Program-made: the position numbers and the translations under genes
Part shown: piece by piece, positions 8,708-17,590 of the stretch
Layout: each line of letters starts with the position of its first letter
How positions within the stretch are numbered: the first letter of the stretch is position 1
The notes under the pieces: model-generated
What the model saw: the letters and a program-made list of their open reading frames with translations, nothing else
Told to the model about the DNA's origin: nothing
Databases searched by the model: none
DNA from: Diacronema lutheri
Lineage: Eukaryota > Haptophyta > Pavlovophyceae > Pavlovales > Pavlovaceae
DNA length: 64,000 bases
Assembly: GCA_019448385.1 (NCBI GenBank)
Contig: JAGTXO010000005.1
Coordinates: forward strand, 124,001-188,000
Direction: 5' to 3'

Positions 8708-9173
8708 ATGTCCGAGGAGCCGACGAAAGGAAAGCCGGTGCCGGATGCCGAGGCGGCGGTGGCGCGCGCCAAGTTTAAGATCACGGTGGAGCACAGCGAC
8801 ATGACGGAGGAAATGCAAGAGCAGCTCAAGGAGATGGTGCTCGACGCGTTCGTCAAGCACACCGTCTTCAAGGACCTCGCGACGTCGGTCAAGCAGGCCT
8901 TTGACGACAAATACCCGCCGCCCGACAACAAGGCGACGAGCGGGGTGTACCACTGCGTCGTTGGTGAGCGTCAACGCCACACGCCACGCGCGCGCGGCGC
9001 TTTCGACCCGCGCCGCAATCGCCGTCTGAGCGCGCGCGGCGCGCGCGGCGCCGCCGCACGCAGGGAGCAACTTTGCCGTGTCCGTGACGCACGAGACGCA
9101 CTACGCGTGCCACCTCAAATGCAACAACGTCAGCATCCTTCTCTTCCGATCAAAAGACTCGCCCTTTGACTGA
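8708..9173 (+). CDS. Dynein light chain, LC8-type
   Basis: Two exons, 8708-8963 and 9064-9173, giving 121 residues. The 100-bp intron starts gtgagc and ends cgcag; splicing joins VYHCVVG to SNFAVSVTHETHY, the usual LC8 continuation (VGxxFxSxVTHE). The rest fits LC8: FKITVEHSDMTEEMQEQL, AFDDKY and a C-terminal VSILLFRS strand. The short N-terminal extension resembles axonemal LC8 relatives, so a flagellar outer arm or a cytoplasmic dynein/IFT motor is possible. Confidence 0.92.
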
Positions 9174-9472
9174 CCGCCGCGCCAGCGCGAGGTGTGCGGA
9201 GCGAGTGGGTCGGCGTCAATGAAAGTGGCGCATTTGCCACGCGGGCGGTGCTGATGACACGCTGCGAAGAGGAGTGTGTTTCTGAACGCATGGTTAGAGA
9301 CATGCGTCGGCATCAACCGAATCCCGACGGGCCGGGGGGTGAGAAGGCGAGGTCCAAATCCCTTTTGTGATTTGTCAGTTTTGTGGATCACCGTCCAGCT
9401 GTCACCGTCCCGTCAGACCTCGGAATAATGAACTCACGATGGCGCGCTCGATTTTAGCGGAGCGTTGACCGC
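9174..9472. other. Intergenic between dynein light chain and SPX transporter
   Basis: 299 bp of less GC-rich DNA. It should hold the dynein 3' UTR and the promoter of the SPX transporter. AT-rich words (cggaataatgaac, gattttagcg) lie 20-55 bp before the ATG at 9473. No RNA gene or repeat is convincing. Confidence 0.5.
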
Positions 9473-11935
9473 ATGGTCCGATTTGGCGCGGAGCTCACGC
9501 TCAATCTCGTGCCCGAGTGGCAGGAGCACTACGTCAACTACGACAAGCTCAAGCTCCTCGGCGCGTCGGACGCGCCGTCCGACGCGTCCGACGCATCCTG
9601 CACCGAGCAGCGCCAATCCGAGGTGCTCGACACGCTCGTGCGCGAGTGCGAGCGGGTGTGCGCCTTCTTCGCGGAGCAGCTGCGCGGGTGCGAGCGCGCA
9701 TGGGCGAGCCTTGAGCGTGAGGCCTTGGAGCTGCTTGCCCCCGAGCTCGCGCCGCTGCCCGAGCTGCGCGCGAGCCTTTGCGCCGCGGCCGGCTCGCCTC
9801 CGCACCTCGGCGCGCCGCTGCTGCCGGTCGCGCCGCCGGCCGCGCGCCGCGCGGTCAGCCTCGGCGCGCGCCGGCACACCGGTCCGCGGTTCTACGATCT
9901 CGCCGAGCGCGCGCTCGGCCTCGGCTCGCGCCGCGCGTCGGAGCAATCGGACGAGGAAGCGGGCGGCGCGGAGGCCGACGTGGCCAAGCGCCGGTTCTAC
10001 GCGCTGTACACGCGGCTGCACGATCTGCGCAACTTCCGTGAGCTCAACCTGCGCGGCTTTAAAAAGTGCATCAAGAAGGTCGAGAAGAACAGCGCGCTGC
10101 GCATCAGGGCCGCGTTTGCCGACCGTATCGCCGTGCTCGAGCTCGTCACGTCCGGCCGCGCGGACGAGCTGCTGCACGCGGTCGCCGTTGCATACGCGCG
10201 CCTCTTTTGCGCGGGCGACGCGCGCGAGGCCGTCGAGCGGCTACGCGATGGCCTGCATGAGCTGCTCACATTCCGGCGCGAGACGGTCTGGCAAAACGCC
10301 GCCGCGCGCACGGCCGCCGGCGCGGCGGGCGCGCGCCAGCTGCAGCCCGCCGGCCGGTCGGGCTTTTACGCATGCCGCCCGCGCGGCGTGCTCGTCGCGC
10401 TCGGCCTGCTCGGCGCGCTGCTCGCGGCGCCCGCGGCGCGCGCGCCGGACGAGTCGGCGGCAGCGGCGCGCTGCCTCGCGCTCCTCGCGTGCCTCGTCGC
10501 GCTCTGGGCGAGTGAGTCGATCCCGCTCTTCGCGACGAGCATGGCCGTCGCGCCGCTCGTCGTCGCGCTTCGCGTGCTCCCCGGCCGCACGCCGCAGCAG
10601 GCCGCCGCCGAGGTCGTGCAGGCGATGCCATCACCGACGATTGCGCTCGTCGTCTTTGGCTTCTCGCTCGCATCGGCGCTCTCAAAGTTTCGGCTCGACA
10701 AGATGTTCGCGTCGGAATTGCTCGCGCGCGCGGGCACGCGGCCCGAGGCTTTCCTCCTCGCGACGATGCTCGTCTCCGCGTCGATTTCAGCCCTCGTCTC
10801 CAACGTCGCGTCGCCGGTACTCGCCGCGTCCGTCGTGCTGCCCGCGCTCCGCCCGCTCCCGCCGCGCTCGCGCTTCCGCCGCACCGTGCTGCTCGCGATC
10901 GCCGTCTCATGCAACGTGGGCGGGATGCTCACGCCCATCGCCTCGCCGCAGAACGTCGCGGCGCTGCACGCGCTCGCGACGGTCGGCGACGCGCGCGGCG
11001 TGAGCTTCGTCATGTGGTTGCTGTGCGCGCTGCCCGTCGCGGCATGTCTCCTCCTCCTCGCGTACATCGGCCTCCTCCTCACCTCGCCGGTCGAGATCGT
11101 CGCCGTGCCCGCCGTGCCGCGCACGCGCGAGGCGTGGACGCGTTCCCACTCGTACGTGCTCGGCGTGGGTGCGCTCGCCGTCGCGCTCATGTCCTCGGCG
11201 CACGCGCTCGAGCCGATCGTGGGCGACGTGGGCGTCTCGGCGGCGATCCCGCTGCTGCTGCTCTACGCGCCTGGCGTGCTGAGCAGCGAGGACTTCAACG
11301 GGCTGCCGTGGCACATTGTCGCGCTCGTTGCTGGCGAGCGCGGCCGCGCGGCACGCGCCTGCGCGCACGCGCGGCGCGCGCCTGTGCGCCCGTCCGCCCG
11401 CGCTGAGCTGGCGCGCGGCCGAACGCCTTGCCGCGCCGCGCGTGCAGGTGGCCTCGCGCTCGGCCACGCCGTGCGCGAGTCCAACCTGCTGCAGGCTGTC
11501 AGCGCGGAGGTGTCCGCGGCGGTCGGCGCGCGCGGCGACGGCGCGTTGCTCGTCGTCTTTGTGCCGCTCATCGCTGTCGTTACGTCGCTCATCTCGCACA
11601 CGGTCGGCGCTCTCATCCTGCTGCCCATCGTCGCGAGCGCGGCGTGCGCGGGCGCTGGCGCCGACGTCGGAGGCGACGTCGGCGCGTGCGACATTGCGCG
11701 CCGGCGCGCGCTCGTCCTCTCGTCGGCCTTCATGTGCTCTGCGTCGATGGCGCTGCCCGTCTCGTCCTTCCCGAACGTGGCGAGCCTCTCCGTTGCGGAC
11801 CCGGCGACGGGCGAGGCCTACCTCCGCGCGCACCACCTGCTGCCCGTCGGCACGCTGATGACGGCAGCCGCGGTCGTAGTCGTGGTCGTGATCGCCTTTC
11901 CGTGGATTGTCGCGCTTGGCGCCCTCATGCCGTGA
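9473..11935 (+). CDS. SPX-domain SLC13-type phosphate transporter (Pho87/90/91-like)
   Basis: Exons 9473-11333 and 11448-11935. The N-terminus MVRFGAELTLNLVPEWQEHY and the lysine cluster RGFKKCIKKVEKN (about 197-209) form an SPX domain, which binds inositol pyrophosphates and gates phosphate flux. From about residue 300 there are roughly 12 membrane segments with SLC13 signatures: SNVASPVL, GGMLTPIASPQN, SHTVGALILLP and SSFPNVAS. The fusion is that of yeast Pho87/90/91, the last a vacuolar phosphate exporter. The 114-bp intron begins with a GC donor (gcgagc) and ends gtgcag; removing it restores VAGGLALGHAV, the family's conserved segment. It has no stop and is a multiple of three, so it also reads through. 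The 3' end converges on heme oxygenase (36 bp). Confidence 0.9.
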   Translation: MVRFGAELTLNLVPEWQEHYVNYDKLKLLGASDAPSDASDASCTEQRQSEVLDTLVRECERVCAFFAEQLRGCERAWASLEREALELLAPELAPLPELRASLCAAAGSPPHLGAPLLPVAPPAARRAVSLGARRHTGPRFYDLAERALGLGSRRASEQSDEEAGGAEADVAKRRFYALYTRLHDLRNFRELNLRGFKKCIKKVEKNSALRIRAAFADRIAVLELVTSGRADELLHAVAVAYARLFCAGDAREAVERLRDGLHELLTFRRETVWQNAAARTAAGAAGARQLQPAGRSGFYACRPRGVLVALGLLGALLAAPAARAPDESAAAARCLALLACLVALWASESIPLFATSMAVAPLVVALRVLPGRTPQQAAAEVVQAMPSPTIALVVFGFSLASALSKFRLDKMFASELLARAGTRPEAFLLATMLVSASISALVSNVASPVLAASVVLPALRPLPPRSRFRRTVLLAIAVSCNVGGMLTPIASPQNVAALHALATVGDARGVSFVMWLLCALPVAACLLLLAYIGLLLTSPVEIVAVPAVPRTREAWTRSHSYVLGVGALAVALMSSAHALEPIVGDVGVSAAIPLLLLYAPGVLSSEDFNGLPWHIVALVAGERGRAARACAHARRAPVRPSARAELARGRTPCRAARAGGLALGHAVRESNLLQAVSAEVSAAVGARGDGALLVVFVPLIAVVTSLISHTVGALILLPIVASAACAGAGADVGGDVGACDIARRRALVLSSAFMCSASMALPVSSFPNVASLSVADPATGEAYLRAHHLLPVGTLMTAAAVVVVVVIAFPWIVALGALMP

Positions 11936-11971
11936 CGGTCACGGGGGCCGCAGTCACAGTTTGGCGAACGG

Positions 11972-12811
11972 TCACGACATGCGCCGCGTAGCGATCCGGC
12001 CGGCGATTTCGCCCAAAACGGCCGGCGCGAGCCGCTTGCGCGCGTACCCGCCCACAAGGTTGGCCACGCCCCGCGCCGCGCCGACGCCAATCGCAAGGCC
12101 GCCGCGCTCGGTGATCATGCGCGCGTTGTGCGCAAACGCGGCGCGCGCCTCGTCGACAATCTCTCGGCGTACCTGCGGCGAGATGGCGTCACCACACTCG
12201 TTGATCGCCTCGTACGCGCGCTCGACGACGTCGCCGCGCGCGCGCAGCACGTGCGGCTCAAAGGTGTACGCTGCGCACTTGTGCGGCAGGCCGAGCGCGA
12301 GCTCGGTCGGCGTGCCGAGCATCGAGCCACCGAACAGGTCGGCAAAGTAGCGCGTGTAAAAGTGGCCGAGCAGCGCGTCCGGGCTCGCCCCCTCGATCGA
12401 GCGCACGTACGCGCGCGTCGCGGGCGAGAGCTCACCGCTGGGCGCAACGTCCGAAACCGCGTCCAGGTCGCGCGCGAGCCGGTCGTGCCGGCGAAGGTCG
12501 CGCGCGAAGAGAGGCCACACCTTGGAGATTGCGCCCGTGCTGCAGCCATCAAAGCGGCGCTCCATCGCGCCGTAGTAGGCGAGGCGCTGCGCGACACACC
12601 GCGCGTACGCCGCGCGCGACGACAGCTCGACAAGGAAGCCCAGGCCAAAGACGCGCATGTCGTGGCTGTTGCGCAGCAGCGCATCGAGCTCAAGCGACAG
12701 ACCCATCTTGTTGGCCTTGCTCCCGCGGAAGATGGAGCGCGACGAGCTCCACCGCACTGGCTGCAGCGCCAGCCTGGCCGTCGTGCGCGCGCGCGTGACG
12801 CTGGCGGCCAT
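11972..12811 (-). CDS. Heme oxygenase
   Basis: 279 residues. The first about 36 residues (MAASVTRARTTARLAL and following) are basic and Ser/Ala-rich like a transit leader. The body has the heme oxygenase order: a helix with a candidate proximal His in LLRNSHDMRVF, a middle region LFARDLRRHDRLARDL, and the distal-helix signature LLGHFYTRYFADLFGGSM (family form LGDLSGGQ). It would open heme to biliverdin, for bilin or phytochrome chromophores or for heme turnover. An open frame extends upstream into the adjacent transposon with a GTG start; this is chance. The Tc1/mariner terminal repeat begins only 24 bp upstream of the ATG, so the promoter probably lies in the transposon. Confidence 0.82.
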   Translation of the reverse strand: MAASVTRARTTARLALQPVRWSSSRSIFRGSKANKMGLSLELDALLRNSHDMRVFGLGFLVELSSRAAYARCVAQRLAYYGAMERRFDGCSTGAISKVWPLFARDLRRHDRLARDLDAVSDVAPSGELSPATRAYVRSIEGASPDALLGHFYTRYFADLFGGSMLGTPTELALGLPHKCAAYTFEPHVLRARGDVVERAYEAINECGDAISPQVRREIVDEARAAFAHNARMITERGGLAIGVGAARGVANLVGGYARKRLAPAVLGEIAGRIATRRMS

Positions 12812-12835
12812 CTCCGAACTTTCGAGACTGTGGTA

Positions 12836-13273
12836 CTGCCCGTTGGGTCTGAGTTCGCGGACGAAGGAATAGGAGAGACCCGCGCGCGAAAAAGCGAAAA
12901 TGGCCGCGAGAGGTGCGCGCGCGCGTCGCGTCGGCCCCGCGGGAGGTGGCGCGGTGCGTGTCGCGCTATGCGTGTCGCCGCTGCGCGTGGGGGTTCCTGA
13001 CATACCCGGGAACCCCGCTCTCATAACCGCGACACGTGCAGGCGGCGCGGCCGCAGCGCCGCGAGCGGCGTCATCATCGGCGTCGGTCGCGGGCACCGGC
13101 TCTCGGTCGAGGTCATGAAGATCATCCTGCGGCGGCTATTTTCTCGGCAGGAGCGCGGTGAGGATTGCGGATGACCTCCACACATCCACCGACACGCTCA
13201 CGGAGTCGATCGTCCGCGCCACCATCGAGCGGTACGAGGCCACCGGCATCGTCGATTCCCAGCCGAACAAGCC
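12836..13273 (+). repeat. Left terminal inverted repeat of the Tc1/mariner element
   Basis: 438 bp, matching the reverse complement of 15129-15566 as far as read. It includes a G/C-only stretch, a T-rich word near the outer end (cgctttttcgcgc on the other strand), and a plus-strand segment 13157-13284 coding RIADDLHTSTDTLTESIV, the transposase HTH, which ends three codons after the repeat edge. Confidence 0.9.
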
Positions 13274-13284
13274 ACACGCTCGGT

Positions 13285-14900
13285 GAGCCGGCAGCGGACG
13301 GCGGCGTCGCGGACGGTGTCGCCGTGCCGGCCCCGGGTTCCCAAAATGGCCAGGACCCCGCCGCCGCAGCTGCGACATCCGCCGCGCCCGGCCCGCCGGC
13401 CGGCGCAGGCGCGCTCGCGGCCCTCCGCTTGGACGCGGACGCCGGCGCGCGCGCTGGCGTTGGTCGCGTCAAGGTTGCGCGCGCCGGTCCGTTGGACAAG
13501 GCGATAGCCGACAAGATGACGCGAGCGAAGCGCAAGGCCGACCAAGACGAGGCCGATCGCGCGCGCGAGACCTCGGCGCCGGCTGGCGCGCGACCCCGCG
13601 TGCCGAGGGTTACCATGTACTCGCCTACAACAATTGGCGCGCTGCCGCAGCGCTCGTCTCGCAAGCCCAGCGCTGGCGCAACGAAGCCGCCCGAGAAAGC
13701 GGCTCCAGTGCGCGCCCTCGCCGGCGGCGGGGCCGGCGCGAAGGCCGGTAGCTCGAGCGCGCTGCCGGACGAGCACGAGCCGGCGCGTGGGCTTGCGGCG
13801 GTGCCCGCGCAGGATTCGCTCAAGTCGTGGCGGGCGACTCCGAGGAGGAGGGGAAGGCTTTGGAGACGCTGCGCGTGTACCTCGTGTCCTTTGACGCGTA
13901 CGTTGATGCCCTCTACGTTGATGCCCTCAAGCCGGGCGAGCCATTGTGCGTCAAGCTGGGCGCCAACTCGGGGGACAACGATGCGATCACTCGCGTGCAA
14001 GCTTTAAAAAGGGCCAAGCTCCTCTTCGGTATAGCGCGGAGGCCGCGGAGCTCGCCAAATCGGAGGCCGCGCGCACGCAGAGGAGAACAAGGTGCACTTT
14101 GCGCCTGCGCTCGGGGAGAAGGCGCAAGCGCAGGCCCGGTCGGCTGAGACGCGCGCCAACAAGGACGAGGCGGCCGCAAAGGCGGCGGAGATCAAAGCCG
14201 CGCAGCTTGAGGAGCGCACGGCGGAGACGAGCGATGTGTCGGCGCGCCGGCCCGGCGCGCGAGACGCGTCGCGCCGCTAATCGCGCTCGACCGGCGAAGA
14301 CGGTGAGGATGACGAAGCAAGCGCTTCCGCGCCGCTACGCGCTCTCGTTGGTCTACAAGCAGCCGACGGCTTTTACGCGCTGGTCGAGAGCCGCGACGTG
14401 CTCACCACGCTCCTACGCTCGACGCACGACTCGGCTCACGGCAACCTGCCGCAGCCGCCTCACTCCCTTCGGCTCTACCGGATCGGCATCAGCGAGAGGT
14501 CGGCGCGCCCGCAGTGTTCGTCCGCCTGACACAGATCACCGACGATGCCGACGTGGCGCGCAGGTTTTACGCGTCGAGCGGCGCGCAGCAGGACTTGGAC
14601 ATCTGCATTCTCTACCTTGTCGTCGAGGTGACGGCCCCGCCCAAGCACCCTGGCAAGGTCGGTGGCGGCGGCCTCGTGGCGTCGGGCGGCTGGGCCGGCG
14701 CGTTCGGTGCCTGCTCCGCGCCTGTGCCGGCGCCGCAGTCCATTGCTCCCACTATGCCGGCCGCTCCTCCAGCGTGGCGCTCGCGCAGCAGGTCGCGCAG
14801 GCGCTCGAGTTGTGCAAAAGTGGCTGGGATGCGACCGCGCAGGCGTGAATCAAGGCTGCTGAGCACATCAACAGCAGCGTCGAGCGCGCGCAGCTGTTCC
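13285..14900 (+). other. Coding-like cargo inside the transposon, unknown, interrupted frames
   Basis: Plus-strand pieces in different frames have amino-acid texture: an Ala/Lys-rich part (DKAIADKMTRAKRKADQDEA), SFDAYVDALYVDALKPGEPL near 13890, a helical EKAQAQARSAETRANKDEAA piece near 14110, ADGFYALVESRDVLTTLL near 14350, FVRLTQITDDADVARRFYA near 14517, and a helical piece near 14790-14950 with a TGA. The pieces do not join in one frame; introns, frameshifts or both may separate them. I recognise no family. It may be a captured host gene or the element's own second gene. Confidence 0.35.
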
Positions 14901-14904
14901 TCAG

Positions 14905-15262
14905 CATGCCCGAGGTGTTCTTCTTCGTCGCGGGCCACTTGGACGCGCTGCATCTTCTTGAGCGAGAGGCCGGCGGCGCAGAAGTTGTAGTGAATGTACT
15001 CGCGCGTGAACGCCTTGAGCGTGACGGCCTGCAGCTCGGCCGCGATCTCGCTTAAGTGAAGTCACGGTTGCTCCGCCATGATCGCGAGCATCAGCTCCTG
15101 GTCGAGCTCGCTCATGAGCTTCGCGCACGGCTTGTTCGGCTGGGAATCGACGATGCCGGTGGCCTCGTACCGCTCGATGGTGGCGCGGACGATCGACTCC
15201 GTGAGCGTGTCGGTGGATGTGTGGAGGTCATCCGCAATCCTCACCGCGCTCCTGCCGAGAAA
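14905..15262 (-). pseudogene. Tc1/mariner transposase remnant, N-terminal HTH region
   Basis: Minus-strand reading gives an HTH (RSAVRIADDLHTSTD, ERYEATGIVDSQPNKP), then KLMSELDQELMLAIMAEQP, a TGA where a tryptophan is usual, then LHLSEIAAELQ and AAGLSLKKMQRVQVARDE. This is the order of the N-terminal half of IS630/Tc1 transposases. There is no ATG in frame before the HTH, and the catalytic DDE/D half is not found beyond about 14900. The gene is therefore a broken fragment. Confidence 0.7.
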
Positions 15263-15566
15263 ATAGCCGCCGCAGGATGATCTTCATGACCTCGACCGAG
15301 AGCCGGTGCCCGCGACCGACGCCGATGATGACGCCGCTCGCGGCGCTGCGGCCGCGCCGCCTGCACGTGTCGCGGTTATGAGAGCGGGGTTCCCGGGTAT
15401 GTCAGGAACCCCCACGCGCAGCGGCGACACGCATAGCGCGACACGCACCGCGCCACCTCCCGCGGGGCCGACGCGACGCGCGCGCGCACCTCTCGCGGCC
15501 ATTTTCGCTTTTTCGCGCGCGGGTCTCTCCTATTCCTTCGTCCGCGAACTCAGACCCAACGGGCAG
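15129..15566 (-). repeat. Right terminal inverted repeat of the Tc1/mariner element
   Basis: Inverted partner of 12836-13273. Here the HTH segment reads on the minus strand and runs on into the interior (CAKLMSELDQELMLAIM), so this is probably the original 5' end of the transposase gene and the left repeat a copy of it. Confidence 0.9.
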
Positions 15567-15722
15567 TATGGGTATGAGTACTTATCCTTTTCCTTCCGAC
15601 AATCCCCGCCCGCTCTTGCGCTGAAGGCCCACTCGGCACTTGGCGCTCGGCACTCGGCAGTCGCCACTGCCCGCAGCGTGCTGCGTAGCGGTCGGCCGCG
15701 CGAGCCGTGCCGCCCCAGGCAG

Positions 15723-17272
15723 TCACTTGCCGCCCCGCGCGCGCATCCGTACGAGGCCGGCGCCTGCGGCAACCGTGACGGCGAGGCACACGCCGATGAC
15801 GACAAGGAGCGCGATCGACGTGTCAGCCACGCAGTCGCCGTCGTACCCGCAATTGGCCTCCGCGACCGACGCGCGCCCATTGTTTGCGAGCCACGCCGTC
15901 ATCTTGTAGATCTGCATGTTCTGGTTGTTGATGATCGACCAGAGCAGCTCCTCGATCTCGCCCTCGGGGTCGTTGTTCGCGGTGAGCAGCTCGAGCTTGA
16001 GGGTCGCCTTGGCCATGTTGACGGCGTTTTCGTGGTGCGGGATCATCTGCTGCAAGAAGAGCGTGATCGGATCGCTCGGGTGCACCTTGACGCGCATCTC
16101 CTCGTGCATCGCGCAGTCGAGCGCATGCAGGCACTCGTTGAACGCTTCGGCCTCTGGCGTCGGACCGTCGCCGCACGTGAACTTGCCCGCGCCGCAGACG
16201 GCCTCGTTGCCAGCGTACGAGCCGAGACGGGCCGTCCCGCAACGATCGTCGAAGCGGCTGAGAATCTCGTAGCTGTACCCGAGCTCGGGCTCGTCCTTCT
16301 CCTGAAGCACCGAGGCCTCGCCAGTGGTCATCTGCTTGATGCGCCCCGACATGCTGTTGTGAATGTGGCTGCAGGAGAGCGCGCGCGCGCGCGTAAAGAG
16401 GGCGTGGCGCAGCGCAAAGGCGGGCGCACTGCTGCGGCGTACGCGCGGGGGCGCGCGCGGCGCGCGGGCGCACACCAGAAATAGAAGAGGTCGTTGGTGT
16501 ACGCCTGATCGGTGAGGGTGAGTTTAACCTCGTAGCCCAGGTCGCTGTCGCCCTCCTCGGCAGCGGCCAGCCAGTCGCCGCGCCCGGCCAGGAAGTGCGG
16601 CTCGTAGACGTCGAGGCCAAAGTTGCCCGAGTTGTTGCGCTCGGGGTACACAACCCTATCGCACCAGGCATGTCGAGGGGAGCGCGCTAGGCCGTCAGCT
16701 TATTCCGGCGGGCAAGTCCGCCGGCTCGCGTGGCCGCATGGCGCGGCCTCGCCCGTCGGCGACCGCGTGGACTGCGCACGGCCGCACGCGCGCGCGCGCG
16801 CGCGCGCCGCGTGGGCGCACTTGTAGGCGCTGCCATCCTCATCAACGGCGCCGAGGAAGTCGCCCTGCAAAAAATACATGGGCGCCTGGCACGAGTTGCC
16901 CTCCTCGCATGACTTGTCCGACGACTTGGAAATGCCCGGTTCGAGCTCATCGTGGCCCCTGTGCGCGCCGTCGGGCGCGTAGGCAAAGCCGAGTGGGTGG
17001 AACCAATTGGAAGCGGATTTTTGGCGAAACGTGTACTCGACGCCCTGCTCCATCGCGAGGACGGGCTGCGGCGTCGAGCCGCACTGGGCGAACTTGTAGT
17101 AGCCCGTCGAGCTCGCGTGGATGTCGAGGCGCGCTTCAAAGACGCACCTGCGCTCGTCGCCGCTGCCCGTGCAGTCGGCCTCGCATGCGTCCCTGCTGGA
17201 CGAGCCGTCGTTCGCGCCGAGCCCGTCCGCGCTCGCCGAGAGAGCGATCAGCGCGAGCGCAATTTTGCCCAT
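15723..17272 (-). CDS. Cupredoxin-like/DUF305 membrane protein, copy A
   Basis: Exons (minus) 17272-16821, 16655-16476 and 16368-15723, giving 425 residues; introns of 165 and 107 bp start gtgcgc and gtgtgc. There is a signal peptide (MGKIALALIALSASADG), a Cys-containing segment DACEADCTGSGDERRC, and a cupredoxin-like part with SNWFHPLGFAY and FYFCHIHNSMSGRI, whose Cys/His/Met spacing suggests a copper site. A DUF305 four-helix part follows (QQMIPHHENAVNMAK, IINNQNMQIYKMTAWL), then a C-terminal TM (TSIALLVVIGVCLAVTVAAG). It would sit at the cell surface or in an endomembrane; copper handling is inferred. The first 278 coding bases are identical to copy B at 21056; beyond that the two differ strongly. 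Splice sites were chosen to match copy B. Confidence 0.82.
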
Positions 17273-17451
17273 CGACGCAGCCTCGCGCGACGGTGGCCGC
17301 AAGGTGCCTGATGTTTTGGTCCAGGACGCAAAATCCGTGAAATTTTTTCAAGCAAGGGTATGGGGGATGATACTTAATAAAGGACCTGCCTGGTGTGGAA
17401 TCCTGGACTTGGTCACAGGGGCACCCTGCGGCCACCAGCGGAGACAAAGGC
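17273..17451. promoter_or_regulatory. Bidirectional promoter region between DUF305 gene and stub (left arm)
   Basis: 179 bp with the AT-rich core gtgaaattttttcaagc and tacttaataaagg around 17337-17390, unlike the flanks. It lies between the ATG of copy A (17272, -) and the diverged exon-1 stub (+). The same sequence sits inverted in the right arm at 20877-21055 and would drive copy B. Confidence 0.55.
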
Positions 17452-17590
17452 GTCGGCCGCGTCGCGCTCGCGCTGGTCGCGCTCGCGGCGAGCGCAGATG
17501 GGTTGGGCAGAAACAATGGCGATTCGGCGGAGAATGCTTGCGAGGCGGATTGCACGGGCACCGGCTCGGACCGCAAGTGCGTCTTCGACG
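17452..17590 (+). pseudogene. Truncated exon-1 stub of a third DUF305-type gene (left arm)
   Basis: The plus frame codes VGRVALALVALAASADGL and NACEADCTGTGSDRKCVF, clearly parallel to the start of copies A and B but diverged. The expected ATG is GTC. The similarity stops at 17590, exactly where the inverted arm ends and the Fanzor-containing insert begins. An inverted identical stub lies at 20738-20876. Confidence 0.75.

Larger units (their letters stand above)
12836..15566. mobile_element. Tc1/mariner-superfamily DNA transposon with 438-bp terminal inverted repeats
   Basis: 2731-bp element with TIRs 12836-13273 and 15129-15566 that read as exact inverted copies. Each end starts CTGCCCGTTGGGTCTGAG and is flanked by TA (12834-12835 and 15567-15568), the target duplication of the IS630-Tc1-mariner superfamily. 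Each TIR carries the helix-turn-helix start of a transposase reading inward. The interior holds a further piece of that transposase and unrelated coding-like cargo. I see no DDE/D catalytic half, so the copy looks non-autonomous. Near-identical TIRs suggest a young insertion or recent homogenisation. Confidence 0.85.
16995..17590. repeat. Left arm of a 596-bp perfect inverted repeat
   Basis: Inverted partner of 20738-21333 (position x pairs with 38328 minus x). The arm contains the 5' part of copy A, the spacer promoter and a diverged exon-1 stub. At the outer edge the two genes still code the same residues (WFHPLGFAYAPDGAHRG) but differ at seven consecutive codons by silent changes, so the identity ends abruptly inside homologous coding sequence. 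Confidence 0.88.

Noticed and set aside
9320-9375. tRNA-like words (ggtccaaatccc, ggttagagaca)
   Set aside because: No acceptor stem or anticodon arm can be drawn around them.
12812-13096. Upstream extension of the heme oxygenase frame (95 codons)
   Set aside because: It lies almost wholly in the transposon TIR, begins with GTG, and the same peptide is read from the other TIR next to an unrelated region.
14612-14953. Minus-strand frame inside the transposon as the transposase catalytic domain
   Set aside because: It has no DDE/D motif; its sequence is helical and largely antisense to the plus-strand cargo.
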